Shown here one piece after another: positions 7,925-17,156 of a DNA stretch of 64,000 bases (position 1 is its first letter; each line of letters starts with the position of its first letter). Under the pieces are notes generated by a model. That model saw nothing but the letters and a program-made list of their open reading frames with translations. It did not search any database and had not been told where the DNA came from. The stretch is from Blautia coccoides (GTDB lineage: Bacteria; Bacillota; Clostridia; Lachnospirales; Lachnospiraceae): contig NZ_CP136422.1 in the NCBI RefSeq assembly GCF_034355335.1, forward strand, positions 3,506,501 through 3,570,500, in the 5' to 3' direction. Both the position numbers and the translations under genes were made by a program.

Positions 7925-8530
7925 ATCATCGTCATTCAAGGATACACCTTCGGCCTCCGGTGCAGCTTCCTGTACCGGTGCTGCTCCTCCAAGCTGAGGC
8001 TGCAGCTCGCTTCTGTTCCTGTTGATCACATCCAGAGATGCCTGCAGAGAACGGACAAACTCATTATATTTGGAACCGGCATCCTCAAGAGTGTTAGCCA
8101 TGATCTGACCCATATTAGCCATCATTTCGTCTGTATAGGAAATCGCACTGAGACGCAGATTGTTGGCATCGTTTGTCGCTGCATCAATAATCTCCTGTGC
8201 CTGGCGGTTGGCCGTATTCACTGTCTCGTTAGCCTGAGCGTATGCCTGCTGCATTACCTCAGACTCCTTTACCATCTCCTGTACCTGGACTTTCGTCTCA
8301 GCGATGATCGCATCTGCTTTCGCCTGCGCATCAGCCAGGATCGCATCCTTATTGCTGATGATCTTCTGGTATCTCTTGATTTCATCCGGAGTCTTCATAC
8401 GCAGTTCACGAAGCAGTTCTTCTAATTCTTCCTTATTCACTACGATCTTGGTAGTGGACAATGGCTGATATTTGCAGCTCTCTACATATTCTTCAATTTC
8501 TTCGATAATCTGTTCAATTCTGCTACTCAT
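7904..8530 (-). CDS. Coiled-coil protein, DivIVA/V-ATPase-H-like, function unknown
   Basis: A 208-residue acidic protein that is largely helical. Residues 60-160 form an Ala/Glu/Lys/Gln-rich heptad region (DAQAKADAIIAETKVQVQEM, TANRQAQEIIDAA), and the tail is disordered and acidic (NDDDLDDFDE). Similar proteins are often labelled V-type ATPase subunit H or ATPase because of the coiled coil, but no ATPase complex is nearby. A cell-division or scaffold role is a guess. The ATG at 8530 is chosen because AAGGAG lies 7 nt upstream. It follows coaD in the mgsA-rsmD-coaD operon. Confidence 0.7.
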   Translation of the reverse strand: MSSRIEQIIEEIEEYVESCKYQPLSTTKIVVNKEELEELLRELRMKTPDEIKRYQKIISNKDAILADAQAKADAIIAETKVQVQEMVKESEVMQQAYAQANETVNTANRQAQEIIDAATNDANNLRLSAISYTDEMMANMGQIMANTLEDAGSKYNEFVRSLQASLDVINRNRSELQPQLGGAAPVQEAAPEAEGVSLNDDDLDDFDE

Positions 8531-8552
8531 AATCATTCTCCTTATTGTATTC

Positions 8553-9044
8553 TTACTTTTTTTCCTTTTGTGCGTATTTCTCTTTCACTTTTTCAACGAC
8601 ATATTCCGGAACAAACTGGGAAATATCCGCACCGAAATAAGCGGCTTCTTTTACAGTGGTGGAACTCAGGTAAGCGTACTCCAGGCTGGTAGTCAGAAAC
8701 ATGGTATCCACGTCCTTAGCCAGCACCCGGTTGGTCTGCGCCATCTGCAGTTCATATTCAAAATCGGTAATTGCCCGCAGACCGCGGATAATCACCTTGG
8801 CATCACAGCTTCTGGCAAAATTCACCGACAGACCTGAAAAGGATGTCACCTTCAGGTTCGGGATATCCGCCGTCACTTTCTTTAATATATTAACACGTTC
8901 TTCCACAGAAAACAACGGACTTTTTTCAGAATTCATCAAAACTCCAACAATTACCTCATCAAAAAGCTCCGCCGCTCTCTTTATCACGTCTAGATGTCCA
9001 AAGGTTGCCGGGTCAAAGCTGCCCGGATAAATTGCTCTCACCAT
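8553..9044 (-). CDS. coaD: Phosphopantetheine adenylyltransferase
   Basis: A 163-residue enzyme transferring AMP from ATP to 4'-phosphopantetheine, the penultimate step of coenzyme A synthesis. The nucleotidyltransferase signature is clear: [19 protein letters not shown] (T/HxGH motif) at the N-terminus, [19 protein letters not shown] in the middle and [17 protein letters not shown] towards the end. Length and order are canonical. It starts 10 bp after the rsmD stop, the usual rsmD-coaD pairing. Confidence 0.95.
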   Translation of the reverse strand: MVRAIYPGSFDPATFGHLDVIKRAAELFDEVIVGVLMNSEKSPLFSVEERVNILKKVTADIPNLKVTSFSGLSVNFARSCDAKVIIRGLRAITDFEYELQMAQTNRVLAKDVDTMFLTTSLEYAYLSSTTVKEAAYFGADISQFVPEYVVEKVKEKYAQKEKK

Positions 9045-9054
9045 CGCTCGTATC

Positions 9055-9606
9055 TCATGCCTTTCTCAGGAAAATGTGCCGGTTCGTCTTGTATCTCTTG
9101 TCTTTTACCGTTGTGAAGCCGTACTCATCCAGATAATCAAAGGGTGTCTCTAAGGAAGCTTCCACCACGATCAGGGTGTCCTCATCCACATAGGAGGCTT
9201 TGGAAAGCACCGAAAGCACCTGTTTTTCCAGTTCCCTGTTATAGGGAGGGTCCATGAAAATACAGCTGAAGGGCTCACTGCCCTCCAGAACGCTCAGGGC
9301 GGAAAATACGTCCTGGCAGTAAAGTTCTGCATTGTCAGCAAGCCGGGTAAATTTTAGATTTTCCCGGATACACTCTGCCGCTTTTCTATTTTTTTCTATA
9401 AAGACACACGAATATGCCCCTCTGCTCAATGCTTCAATTCCGATGGCACCGCTGCCTGAAAAAATATCCAGGAACCGGCAGTCGCACAGGTATGGCTGCA
9501 ATATATTAAACAGCGTCTCCTTGATTCTGTCGGTGGTCGGCCGGGTGTCCGTACCGGGGATTGTCTTGAGGGGCATACTCTTTGCACTTCCTGCAATCAC
9601 TCTCAT
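9055..9606 (-). CDS. rsmD: 16S rRNA (guanine966-N2)-methyltransferase
   Basis: A 183-residue SAM-dependent methyltransferase acting on G966 of 16S rRNA. Motifs are [15 protein letters not shown] at the N-terminus, [16 protein letters not shown], the SAM site [19 protein letters not shown] (about 43-61) and the catalytic DPPY in [12 protein letters not shown]. The C-terminal [18 protein letters not shown] is typical of the family. It sits between mgsA and coaD with short gaps, so all are probably one transcript. Confidence 0.95.
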   Translation of the reverse strand: MRVIAGSAKSMPLKTIPGTDTRPTTDRIKETLFNILQPYLCDCRFLDIFSGSGAIGIEALSRGAYSCVFIEKNRKAAECIRENLKFTRLADNAELYCQDVFSALSVLEGSEPFSCIFMDPPYNRELEKQVLSVLSKASYVDEDTLIVVEASLETPFDYLDEYGFTTVKDKRYKTNRHIFLRKA

Positions 9607-9626
9607 CTTGTTGTAATTCCTTTTCT

Positions 9627-10019
9627 CTACTTATTCAGCCGCCAGTCCAAATCCCCGTGGTCAAGTCCCAGTATCAGGGATTCTGCTGTGGCGATATTCG
9701 TAGCGATCGGGATATTGTACTGGTCACAGCACCGGGATATCTGGTAGACATCCGGTTCTTTCTGATCGATCATAGCCGGGTTATAGAAGAAGATCACCAT
9801 ATCTATATCTCCCCGCTCTATCATCTCTGTAAACTGCTTATCTCCGCCCATGCTTCCCGGAAGGAACTTGTGGACATGCAGATTGGTCACTTCCTCAATC
9901 CTTCTGCCTGTGGTTCCGGTGGCATAGACCTGGTGTTTTGCCAGAATATTCTTATAAGCAATACAAAAATCTTCAATCAGAGGCTTTTTGCTGTTGTGCG
10001 CTATAATACCAACATTCAT
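9627..10019 (-). CDS. mgsA: Methylglyoxal synthase
   Basis: A 130-residue enzyme converting dihydroxyacetone phosphate to methylglyoxal and phosphate, a bypass of lower glycolysis. IAHNSKKPLIEDF, the phosphate loop TGTTGRRI and GSMGGDKQ with the catalytic Asp (E. coli Asp71) are present. The usual WDPL/YDPL segment is YNPA here, so the Asp equivalent to E. coli Asp101 is an Asn. It is shorter than the E. coli enzyme (152) mainly at both ends. It heads the operon behind a strong promoter at 10053-10081. Confidence 0.85.
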   Translation of the reverse strand: MNVGIIAHNSKKPLIEDFCIAYKNILAKHQVYATGTTGRRIEEVTNLHVHKFLPGSMGGDKQFTEMIERGDIDMVIFFYNPAMIDQKEPDVYQISRCCDQYNIPIATNIATAESLILGLDHGDLDWRLNK

Positions 10020-10052
10020 ATTCTATCATCCTCATTTTCTTTTATCAGAACA

Positions 10053-10081
10053 ATTATAGCAAATATAACAACTAACTGCAA
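10053..10081 (-). promoter_or_regulatory. Sigma-A promoter of mgsA-rsmD-coaD
   Basis: Minus strand: -35 TTGCAG (10076-10081), 17-nt spacer, -10 TATAAT (10053-10058), with an extended TGC before the -10. The start site would be about 25 nt before the mgsA ATG. Confidence 0.7.
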
Positions 10082-10212
10082 TTATTATTTTAAATTTTAT
10101 ACATATTTTACAGAATTATACAAATCCCCTTGCGCAAATTAATTGTTTTATTCACCGAATCACTATTGTAATACAATTCACAAAATTTGTCAAAACTTGA
10201 AAGAACTTCTAG

Positions 10213-10241
10213 GTGTAAAAATATCAATAAATCACATACTA
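10213..10241 (+). promoter_or_regulatory. Possible sigma-G forespore promoter of the SASP gene
   Basis: GTGTA (10213-10217), 17-nt spacer, CATACTA (10235-10241). The -10 fits the forespore sigma-G consensus CATNNTA and the -35 is close to G[C/A]ATR-type elements. It is 44 bp before a gene of the classical sigma-G regulon. Confidence 0.55.
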
Positions 10242-10284
10242 CCATTGTAACAAAAAAACAAAACATTTAAGGAGGAAGAAAAAC

Positions 10285-10530
10285 ATGTCTAACACAAATT
10301 CTTCTAACAGCGCAGCAGTACCCGAAGCAAAGAGTGCATTAAACCGTTTCAAATATGAGGTAGCCAACGAGTTAGGTGTACCGCTTACAGACGGTTACAA
10401 CGGAAACCTGACTTCCAAACAGAACGGTTCCGTTGGTGGTTATATGGTTAAGAAAATGATCGAAGCACAGGAAAGACAGATGTCAAGCGGAGGATCTACT
10501 CCGATGTCTAACGGTTCTACCCAGCTTTAA
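10285..10530 (+). CDS. Alpha/beta-type small acid-soluble spore protein
   Basis: An 81-residue DNA-binding protein that coats spore DNA and protects it. The two signature blocks are RFKYEVANELGVPL (about 27-40), containing the germination protease cleavage region, and LTSKQNGSVGGYMVKKMI (about 50-67), the DNA-contact region. Low-complexity Ser/Asn tails lie at both ends. AAGGAGG sits 10 nt before the ATG. It is a single-gene unit with a likely forespore promoter and a strong shared terminator downstream. Confidence 0.93.
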   Translation: MSNTNSSNSAAVPEAKSALNRFKYEVANELGVPLTDGYNGNLTSKQNGSVGGYMVKKMIEAQERQMSSGGSTPMSNGSTQL

Positions 10531-10590
10531 TCAAAAGCTAAAAAGTTCTGAACATTGATCTGTTCAGCAAAAATTGAATGAGCCTTCATT

Positions 10591-10635
10591 CAAAAAAAGA
10601 GGGCGCTTCTTCCAGATGAAGGAGCTCCCTCTTTT
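10591..10635. terminator. Bidirectional terminator between SASP and DUF6465-like genes
   Basis: AGAGGGCGCTTCTTC pairs with GAAGGAGCTCCCTCT (small internal mismatches). There is an A-run on the left (10592-10598) and a T-run on the right (10630-10634), so it can end transcription of both convergent genes. Confidence 0.85.
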
Positions 10636-10664
10636 CCTTTTACATAAAACCAACTGAAAAGTTC

Positions 10665-11084
10665 TTATAAATCTACTTTGCTGCCGCCTTCTTTGTATTC
10701 ATTGTTGATCACATAGTAAGCAGCGTTCTCTTCCGGTTTGATGTAAATCTGCATTTCTTTGATGTCGCTCTCTTTTTTTCCGGTCTCGTCCATCCATGCT
10801 TTTTTTACACGATTCTCAATATCTTCAACCTTGTATTCATTGCCCATGCACTGAACATAGACAAATTTCTTTGCCTCTGCGGCTTTTGCAGCAGGTTTTT
10901 CAGCGGCTTTTTTCTCAGCTACAGCTTTCTTGGCAGCGGCACGTCTTACAGGCTGTTTTTTCTCGGTTGTTTTTGCGGTTTTTGCTGGTTCAACAGCTTT
11001 CACTGCTTCTGTCTTCTTCTCTTCGGTCGTTGTCTTCACAGCCTCTGTCGCAGCTGCTTTTGTCGTTGATTTCTTAATAGGCAT
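10665..11084 (-). CDS. DUF6465-like Lys/Ala-rich protein
   Basis: A 139-residue protein in two parts. Residues 1-75 are a Lys/Ala/Thr-rich, probably disordered segment like a histone H1 tail. Residues 76-139 form a small folded domain (FVYVQCMGNEYKVEDIENR to YYVINNEYKEGGSKVDL). I recognise the C-terminal domain as that of DUF6465 proteins of Clostridia; this is from memory. The basic tail suggests nucleic-acid binding, but no function is known. GGAGG precedes the ATG and a sigma-A promoter lies at 11135-11163. Confidence 0.65.
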   Translation of the reverse strand: MPIKKSTTKAAATEAVKTTTEEKKTEAVKAVEPAKTAKTTEKKQPVRRAAAKKAVAEKKAAEKPAAKAAEAKKFVYVQCMGNEYKVEDIENRVKKAWMDETGKKESDIKEMQIYIKPEENAAYYVINNEYKEGGSKVDL

Positions 11085-11134
11085 AATAAATCTCCTCCTT
11101 TTACATACCCTTTGAAATTTCGATTTTCCCGTTA

Positions 11135-11163
11135 ATCATATACCTTTTCCGGAAAAATTTCAA
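11135..11163 (-). promoter_or_regulatory. Sigma-A promoter of the DUF6465-like gene
   Basis: Minus strand: -35 TTGAAA (11158-11163), 17-nt spacer, -10 TATGAT (11135-11140). It lies just after the stop of the ABC permease gene, so the downstream gene can be transcribed independently of it. Confidence 0.6.
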
Positions 11164-11168
11164 GTTTT

Positions 11169-14100
11169 TTACTCTACACTTTTCATGGACTCCACCATAT
11201 CCACCTTTTTCAGACGGAAATGCATAAAGAAATTTACCACTGCTGAAAAGAATAAAGTGATCAGGATACTATACACAAAACTGATGATTTCTATGTCTCT
11301 TCCGAACATCATAATGTCTGTCTCCGCAGTCAAAATAACGAACATGTGCAGGATTTTCCCGAAGAAGATTCCCAGAACACAGCCAATGAGCGTCAGACAG
11401 ACATTCTCCCTGAGCACATATCTGGACACCTCCATATCATAAAAACCAAGGACCTTCAAAGTTGCCAGCTCCCTGATGCGCTCGCTGATATTGATGTTGT
11501 TCAGATTGTACAAGACAACAAAAGCCAAAAGACCCGCAGCGATGACTAATACATAGATAACGGTATCAAGACTCTTCAGCATATTTGCGATCCTGTCCGC
11601 TGTCTTCGTGATAAAAGAAACCTCTGATACCTGGTCATACTCCATATATTTTTCCTGCATCCTGTTCTCAAAGGAACTTTCCGTGGATGTATTGATGGTG
11701 AGATAGTCCACAAATTCCGGTGTTTCACCGAATACTTTGCGGTACAGCTCCGGCGATATATATATGTAATGAAGAAAATAATTCTCTGTAATGTGGGAAA
11801 CCTTCACTTCATAATGATCGGTCTCCTCATCCTTCAAAACAACAGTATCGCCCTCACTCACATCCAGAAGTTTAGCCAGCTTTTCCGATAGGATGATTCC
11901 GTCATCGGACAGCTCATAATGTTCTTTCGTCTTACGGCTGCGCAGATCCGCGTATTCTTTAAATGCCTTGGTATTCTCAGGCACCATCACATAGGCACTT
12001 TTCGTCACGTTCTCTTTCTCATTTTCTATATCCATAGAGGTCTTATAAACTGCCATGAAAGATTTGATATTCTTATCCTTCTCCATGGCATTCACCACTT
12101 CCTCTTTTTCTTCTGTTGTGGCCTTATCCTCCAGTACGATCTCTGCATGGTAAGACAACAGGTCATTGTACTGAATGGTTCCGATGGAACGGACAGAATC
12201 CTTAAGTCCGAATCCTACAAGCAGAAGTCCCATACAGCCGCCGATACCCAGCACTGTCATGAAAAACCGCTTTTTATACCGGAACAGATTGCGCACTGTG
12301 GATTTGTTCGTAAAGCTTAAATGATTCCAGATGAATCCCACACGTTCCAACAGCACCCGTTTTCCTGATTTTGGAGATGCAGGCCGCATCAGAGCTGCAG
12401 GAGTGGACATAAGCTCTTTATAGCAGGCGATCCCGGCAGCCGCTGTTGTACAGGCAATAGCCAGAAGTGTGGAGGATATGGAGTATCCCGCATGCAGCGG
12501 TGCCACCACCTCCGGAAGGTTATTGTAGAGAATACCGTAGGCGTTGATGATGACAGGGGGGAGTATCTTCTGTCCCGCCACCAGGCCTGCAAGACTGCCT
12601 ATGAGAGATGCCAGAAGGGCATAGCACAGGTATTTTGCCGCTATGGACAGCTTGCTGTACCCCAGCGCTTTCAGGGTTCCTATCTGAGTTCTCTCCTCCT
12701 CCACCATCCTAGTCATGGTTGTGAGACAGATGAGCGCCGCGACCAGGAAAAAAATGGCCGGAAAAACATCCCCAATGGCCTTTATCCTGTCGGCATCCTG
12801 CTCGTACTCCACATACGTCTGTATGTAATCACGGTTGAGGATGTGCCATTTTGGAACCTTCAGATCATCCAGCTCTTTTTGCCCGTCTGCTACCTTTTTC
12901 CGGGCATCCGCTATCTTTTCATCAGCATCTGCCTTTTTTTCCTCATATTCCCTGCGGCCGTCCAAAAGCTTCTGTCTGTTCTCTTCTATCTCGGCCTCTC
13001 CGTCCGCTATCTCCTTCTCTCCGTCAAAAAGCTTGGCTTTCCCATCCTCCAGTTCTTTTCTGGACTGTTCTATCTGATCCTTGGCCGCTGCAAGCTCCTG
13101 TTCTTTGGATTCTAAAAGTTCTCTGGCTTCACCAAGCTGGTTCTCACCATCTGCAAGTTGTGCAGCCCCCTCCTCGACCTGGGTCTTTCCCGCTTCCAGT
13201 TCCTGTTCCTTTGACCTAAGCTGAGATTCTGCCTGAGCGATCTGACTCTCACCATCCGCAAGCTCTGCTTCCTTTTCTGCAAGGGTCTCCGCCTGGGCAT
13301 CTACCTTGGCAAGCTGCTCTTTCAGTCCCGCCAAAGTCGCCGGCAGGGCCTGCTGCTGAGCTTTCAACTGTGGAAGGGCATCCTCCATCTGGGCCTTCTG
13401 CCCCTGAAGCTGCTGTAAAGTCTCCTGAAGGCTTGCAAGCTGTTCTTGGGCCGCAGTGATGCCTGCCTCTATCTGCGCTTCCTGCTCTTTCGCAGTTTTT
13501 ATCTGTTCTTCCAACTGCTGCCGGATATCCTCAGCCTCAGGGGGCAAAGCATCAAGCTGTTCCTCCAACTTAGTGATCCCGTCCCGGATATCCGCCTGGT
13601 TTTGTTTCAGGCCTTCGATGGTTGATTCCGCCTTACTGATCCCGTCCGTGACCGCTTTTATACCGTCCAAAACAGTTGGAAGACCAGCCTCTATCTCCTG
13701 GATTTTCTGCTCTACCTGGGCAATTCCCGCTTCTGTCTGAGCGATCCCGTCATTTAGCTGCTGTCTGCCCTGGTCGATCTGGGCTTTTCCCTCCTCTAAC
13801 TGGCTGCGTCCATCCGCAAGTGCTGCCTTCTGCTCGTCAATCTCCTGCCATGCCTCTGCGATCTGGTCTTCGCCGTCCGCAGTCTGGGCTTTTGCATCCT
13901 CCAGTTCCTTCTTCTTTTCTTCCAGGGTGGAGGCATTCTCATAATAAGAATTCCAGCCGTCTGCGATCTGGTTCTCACCGTCTGCTGCCTGGGCTTCGCC
14001 CTCTGCAAGCTGATTTTCCCCGTCTGTCAGTTTATCCCTGGCAGTTTTCAGTTCTTTTCTGGCGTCATCCAGCTTCTGTTCTCCTTCTGCAAGTTCTTTT

Positions 14101-14966
14101 TCACCATCATCCAGCTCCTTTTTGGCATCTGCCAGCTTCTGCTGGTTCTCCTCGATCTCAGCGGACGCGTCATCCAGCTCTTCCTGTCCTTCCCGGCGGA
14201 CGGACTCAAAGCGGATATCACAGCGGCCGCCTGCAATGGCATCCAGCCGGTCCTCCACATTTTTCACTGTGTCCTCATACTTTTCAGAGCCTGATAAGAG
14301 TTCTTTTGCTCCCGATACGCGTACCACAGCCTCTGTATATACGTCCAGAGAAAAACTTTCGGCTGGGATGACCAGAAAACTGCTCAGCTCACCGTTTCCT
14401 ATTTTACTGGTTCCCCTGTCCAGACTGAGATAATAGGCAGTGGTGCCGCTGCCCACAATTTTGTATTCCGTGACAGCAAGCGTGTCTGCAATATCCTCAT
14501 CCGTGCCGGATTTTACAGAGATGGTGTCTCCCACCTTATATCCTGACAGGCTTAAAAACCGTTCGTCTGCCAGGCACTCATCTGGTTTTTGGGGCATGCG
14601 GCCCTGCTTTACCATTATTTTATTGATCTGGTCATAGTCAGACATCATACGCACCACAAGCTGCGCGTCTTCCGTGCTGCAGAGCACATCCACGCTGTAG
14701 CCGCCCTGTACAGATTCTACGCCTTTTACATCCCGGATCGCATCTATATCCTTGTCCGTAAGACCCAGATCGCCCAGTACACGGATATCCATGAAATTAC
14801 TATTGTCATACAGAAGATCTGCTGACATATTCATATCCGGCGCCGCTGCCCGCACACCGGCAAAAAAAGCTACCCCAAGCGCCGCAATGAGCGTGATGGA
14901 CAGAAACCGGTTCCTGGTCTTTTTTATCTCCATAAAAAAATCTTTTGCTAATGCGTTTTTCTTCAT
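11169..14966 (-). CDS. Giant FtsX-like ABC transporter permease with long coiled-coil insert
   Basis: A 1265-residue membrane protein. TM1 is near residues 20-40 (FLSITLIAALGVAFFAGVRA), followed by a MacB/FtsX-like periplasmic-type domain to about 255. A very long Ala/Glu/Gln/Asp-rich coiled coil (about 260-720) contains many imperfect ADGE-Q-AEG units. The first FtsX module (about 735-860, TMTRMVEEERTQIGTLKALG) and a second (about 1140-1260, NISERIRELATLKVLG) follow. Such permeases normally work with a separate ATPase exporting lipids, peptides or antibiotics, or regulating wall enzymes; none is encoded nearby. The coiled coil may span the cell wall. Confidence 0.85.
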   Translation of the reverse strand: MKKNALAKDFFMEIKKTRNRFLSITLIAALGVAFFAGVRAAAPDMNMSADLLYDNSNFMDIRVLGDLGLTDKDIDAIRDVKGVESVQGGYSVDVLCSTEDAQLVVRMMSDYDQINKIMVKQGRMPQKPDECLADERFLSLSGYKVGDTISVKSGTDEDIADTLAVTEYKIVGSGTTAYYLSLDRGTSKIGNGELSSFLVIPAESFSLDVYTEAVVRVSGAKELLSGSEKYEDTVKNVEDRLDAIAGGRCDIRFESVRREGQEELDDASAEIEENQQKLADAKKELDDGEKELAEGEQKLDDARKELKTARDKLTDGENQLAEGEAQAADGENQIADGWNSYYENASTLEEKKKELEDAKAQTADGEDQIAEAWQEIDEQKAALADGRSQLEEGKAQIDQGRQQLNDGIAQTEAGIAQVEQKIQEIEAGLPTVLDGIKAVTDGISKAESTIEGLKQNQADIRDGITKLEEQLDALPPEAEDIRQQLEEQIKTAKEQEAQIEAGITAAQEQLASLQETLQQLQGQKAQMEDALPQLKAQQQALPATLAGLKEQLAKVDAQAETLAEKEAELADGESQIAQAESQLRSKEQELEAGKTQVEEGAAQLADGENQLGEARELLESKEQELAAAKDQIEQSRKELEDGKAKLFDGEKEIADGEAEIEENRQKLLDGRREYEEKKADADEKIADARKKVADGQKELDDLKVPKWHILNRDYIQTYVEYEQDADRIKAIGDVFPAIFFLVAALICLTTMTRMVEEERTQIGTLKALGYSKLSIAAKYLCYALLASLIGSLAGLVAGQKILPPVIINAYGILYNNLPEVVAPLHAGYSISSTLLAIACTTAAAGIACYKELMSTPAALMRPASPKSGKRVLLERVGFIWNHLSFTNKSTVRNLFRYKKRFFMTVLGIGGCMGLLLVGFGLKDSVRSIGTIQYNDLLSYHAEIVLEDKATTEEKEEVVNAMEKDKNIKSFMAVYKTSMDIENEKENVTKSAYVMVPENTKAFKEYADLRSRKTKEHYELSDDGIILSEKLAKLLDVSEGDTVVLKDEETDHYEVKVSHITENYFLHYIYISPELYRKVFGETPEFVDYLTINTSTESSFENRMQEKYMEYDQVSEVSFITKTADRIANMLKSLDTVIYVLVIAAGLLAFVVLYNLNNINISERIRELATLKVLGFYDMEVSRYVLRENVCLTLIGCVLGIFFGKILHMFVILTAETDIMMFGRDIEIISFVYSILITLFFSAVVNFFMHFRLKKVDMVESMKSVE

Positions 14967-14983
14967 GCCTTCACACCTTTTCT

Positions 14984-17041
14984 CTACAGTCCCGGCAACT
15001 CCAGCCGTTCCTTCGCGTAATCCAGAAGGCGTTCTCTGAGCCTTCTGTGCTGTTCCAGCGATAGATCCGGGTCCAATGTAAGGATCGCGCCTCCCGCTTC
15101 ACTGGCTTCCTTTAAAACCTGGGCATCCTGGTAAATATCAGCCAGAGCGAATTCCATGTCACCGCTCTGACGGATTCCGAACAGATCTCCAGGCCCCCGC
15201 AGCTTCAGGTCCTCTCCCGCGATCTCAAAACCGTCATTGGATTTTACCAGTATTTCCAGACGCTCTTTTGTCTCCTGGGCATCCTGTCCCTGCATAAAGA
15301 TACAATAAGACTGGTATTCCCCCCGTCCCACCCTTCCCCTGAGCTGATGAAGCTGGGCCAGGCCGAACCGCTCTGCATTCTCTACCATCATGACTGTGGC
15401 ATTGGGAACATTCACACCGACTTCCACCACTGTTGTGGATACCAGGATCTGTATTTCCCCTGATGCGAAAGCACTCATGATCTTGTTTTTCTGGGCGGGC
15501 TTCATCCTGCCGTGAAGCGGCTCTATTCTTATAGCCGGAGGCATAATGTTTCGCAGGCGCTCTGCATAATCCAGAACATTTTCCGCTTCCAGCCCCTCAC
15601 TCTCCTCCACCATGGGACAGATGACATAGACCTGTCTTCCGGCCTGGATTTCCCGCTCCATAAAAGCATATGCTTTTGGCCGGTAAGATATATCCACCAC
15701 ACAGTTTTTGATCGGCAGCCTTCTTGCCGGAAGTTCGTCAATGACAGAGATATCCAGATCTCCATACAGGATGATCGCCAGGGTTCTGGGAATGGGAGTT
15801 GCGCTCATGACCAGGACATGAGGCTTCTCTCCCTTTTTTGAGAGATCATCCCTCTGGTTTACGCCAAAGCGGTGCTGTTCATCCGTCACCACCAGGGCCA
15901 GGTTCTCATACACTACCTTTTCCTGGATCAGGGCATGCGTCCCCACCACCATCTTCACCTGGCCGGATGATATCTGCTCATAGATGATCCGCTTTTCTTT
16001 GGCGGTACAGGAACCGGTCAGCAGCACCGGCTCGTAGTTAAGCCCCTGTTCCTCTAACAGTTCCTTCAGAGCTTTAAAATGCTGGGCGGCTAGAACCTCT
16101 GTGGGAACCATAAGGGCAGACTGATATCCATTGGCCGCTGCCAGTATCATAGCTAAAAAAGCAATGATGGTCTTGCCGCTTCCCACATCTCCCTGCACCA
16201 GTCTGGACATGAGGGTATGGCTTGTCATATCTCGCTCGATCTCTCCCCATACCCGCCGCTGGGCATTAGTCAGGGGATAGGGCAGATTCTCTATGACATT
16301 TTCAGTCTCCCAGACAGGCTTAATGGTAAAATGGCTGGCAGTATCCTGGGTCTTTTCTTTCATCATGCGCACAGCCAGGATGAAAAACAGGAATTCATCA
16401 AACACCAGCCTTCTTCTGCCGAGAAGCATATTCTTTTTATCTCTTGGAAAATGGATCTCGGAAACGGCAAAATTATATTCCGCCAGGTGATAGTGACTGC
16501 GGAAGTCCTCCGGCAGATACTCCTGCACCACTTCCTTTTCCTCCAATGCCTGATGCATGGTCTTGACCACCAGCTTATTGGTAAGCCCCTTTGTAAGCCC
16601 GTAAACAGGATACAGGGTATGCAGCATCTCCCCGTACTTTTCAGGTGTGAATATCTCCGGATGCTCCATGGTAAGATGCCCCTTTTTCTCCGTGACCATT
16701 CCGCGGAATATGTAACAGCTTCCCGAAGCAATGGTATTTCTCAAAAAAGGCATATTATACCAGGTTAAGGAAAGGCTTTTCCCCTCCTCTTTCAGGGCAG
16801 CCGTCACCACTGTCAGTCTACCTGTACTGCGCACACCTACCTTACCCGCGATCCTACCGGCTACTGCTGCCTTTTTCCCCGGTTTCAGTTCTCCGATGCC
16901 CACCGGCTGTCCGTATTCATCATAATCCCTGGGATAATACCTGAGCAGGTCGCCCACGCTTTGTATCCCCAGCTTACCAAATAATTTTTCTGTTTTCTCT
17001 CCAATCCCCTTGATAGAACGTATTGCATCTGCTTCTCTCAT
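14984..17041 (-). CDS. recG: ATP-dependent DNA helicase RecG
   Basis: A 685-residue SF2 helicase that remodels stalled forks and Holliday junctions. An N-terminal wedge/OB domain (KGIGEKTEKLFGKLGI; GRIAGKVGV) precedes the helicase core. Walker A is LVQGDVGSGKTIIAFLA (about 285), motif II is the DEQH of VVTDEQHRFGV, motif III is MSATPIPRT and motif VI is QLRGRVGRGEYQSYCIF. Length is canonical. It starts with GGAG 8 nt before the ATG and is separated from the upstream kinase gene by a terminator-like hairpin at 17094-17137. Confidence 0.95.
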   Translation of the reverse strand: MREADAIRSIKGIGEKTEKLFGKLGIQSVGDLLRYYPRDYDEYGQPVGIGELKPGKKAAVAGRIAGKVGVRSTGRLTVVTAALKEEGKSLSLTWYNMPFLRNTIASGSCYIFRGMVTEKKGHLTMEHPEIFTPEKYGEMLHTLYPVYGLTKGLTNKLVVKTMHQALEEKEVVQEYLPEDFRSHYHLAEYNFAVSEIHFPRDKKNMLLGRRRLVFDEFLFFILAVRMMKEKTQDTASHFTIKPVWETENVIENLPYPLTNAQRRVWGEIERDMTSHTLMSRLVQGDVGSGKTIIAFLAMILAAANGYQSALMVPTEVLAAQHFKALKELLEEQGLNYEPVLLTGSCTAKEKRIIYEQISSGQVKMVVGTHALIQEKVVYENLALVVTDEQHRFGVNQRDDLSKKGEKPHVLVMSATPIPRTLAIILYGDLDISVIDELPARRLPIKNCVVDISYRPKAYAFMEREIQAGRQVYVICPMVEESEGLEAENVLDYAERLRNIMPPAIRIEPLHGRMKPAQKNKIMSAFASGEIQILVSTTVVEVGVNVPNATVMMVENAERFGLAQLHQLRGRVGRGEYQSYCIFMQGQDAQETKERLEILVKSNDGFEIAGEDLKLRGPGDLFGIRQSGDMEFALADIYQDAQVLKEASEAGGAILTLDPDLSLEQHRRLRERLLDYAKERLELPGL

Positions 17042-17093
17042 CTTAGTAACTCCATCCCTGCCTGTTGCTTCTGTCTCTCTTTATCGAGTAAAG

Positions 17094-17137
17094 AAGAGGT
17101 GTTTCCGCAGCAGAGAAAAGCCGCGTCCACACCTCTT
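17094..17137 (-). terminator. Hairpin after the FakA-like gene
   Basis: AAGAGGTGT pairs with ACACCTCTT across a G/C-rich loop. On the minus strand it lies just after the stop of the 17157-18806 gene and is followed by a short pyrimidine-rich stretch. It is probably a partial terminator before recG. Confidence 0.5.
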
Positions 17138-17156
17138 ATCCTTTCAATCCCGCAGG

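Noticed and set aside
10665..11084. Histone H1-like identity for the Lys/Ala-rich protein
   Set aside because: Only the low-complexity tail resembles histone H1; the folded C-terminal part is a different domain.
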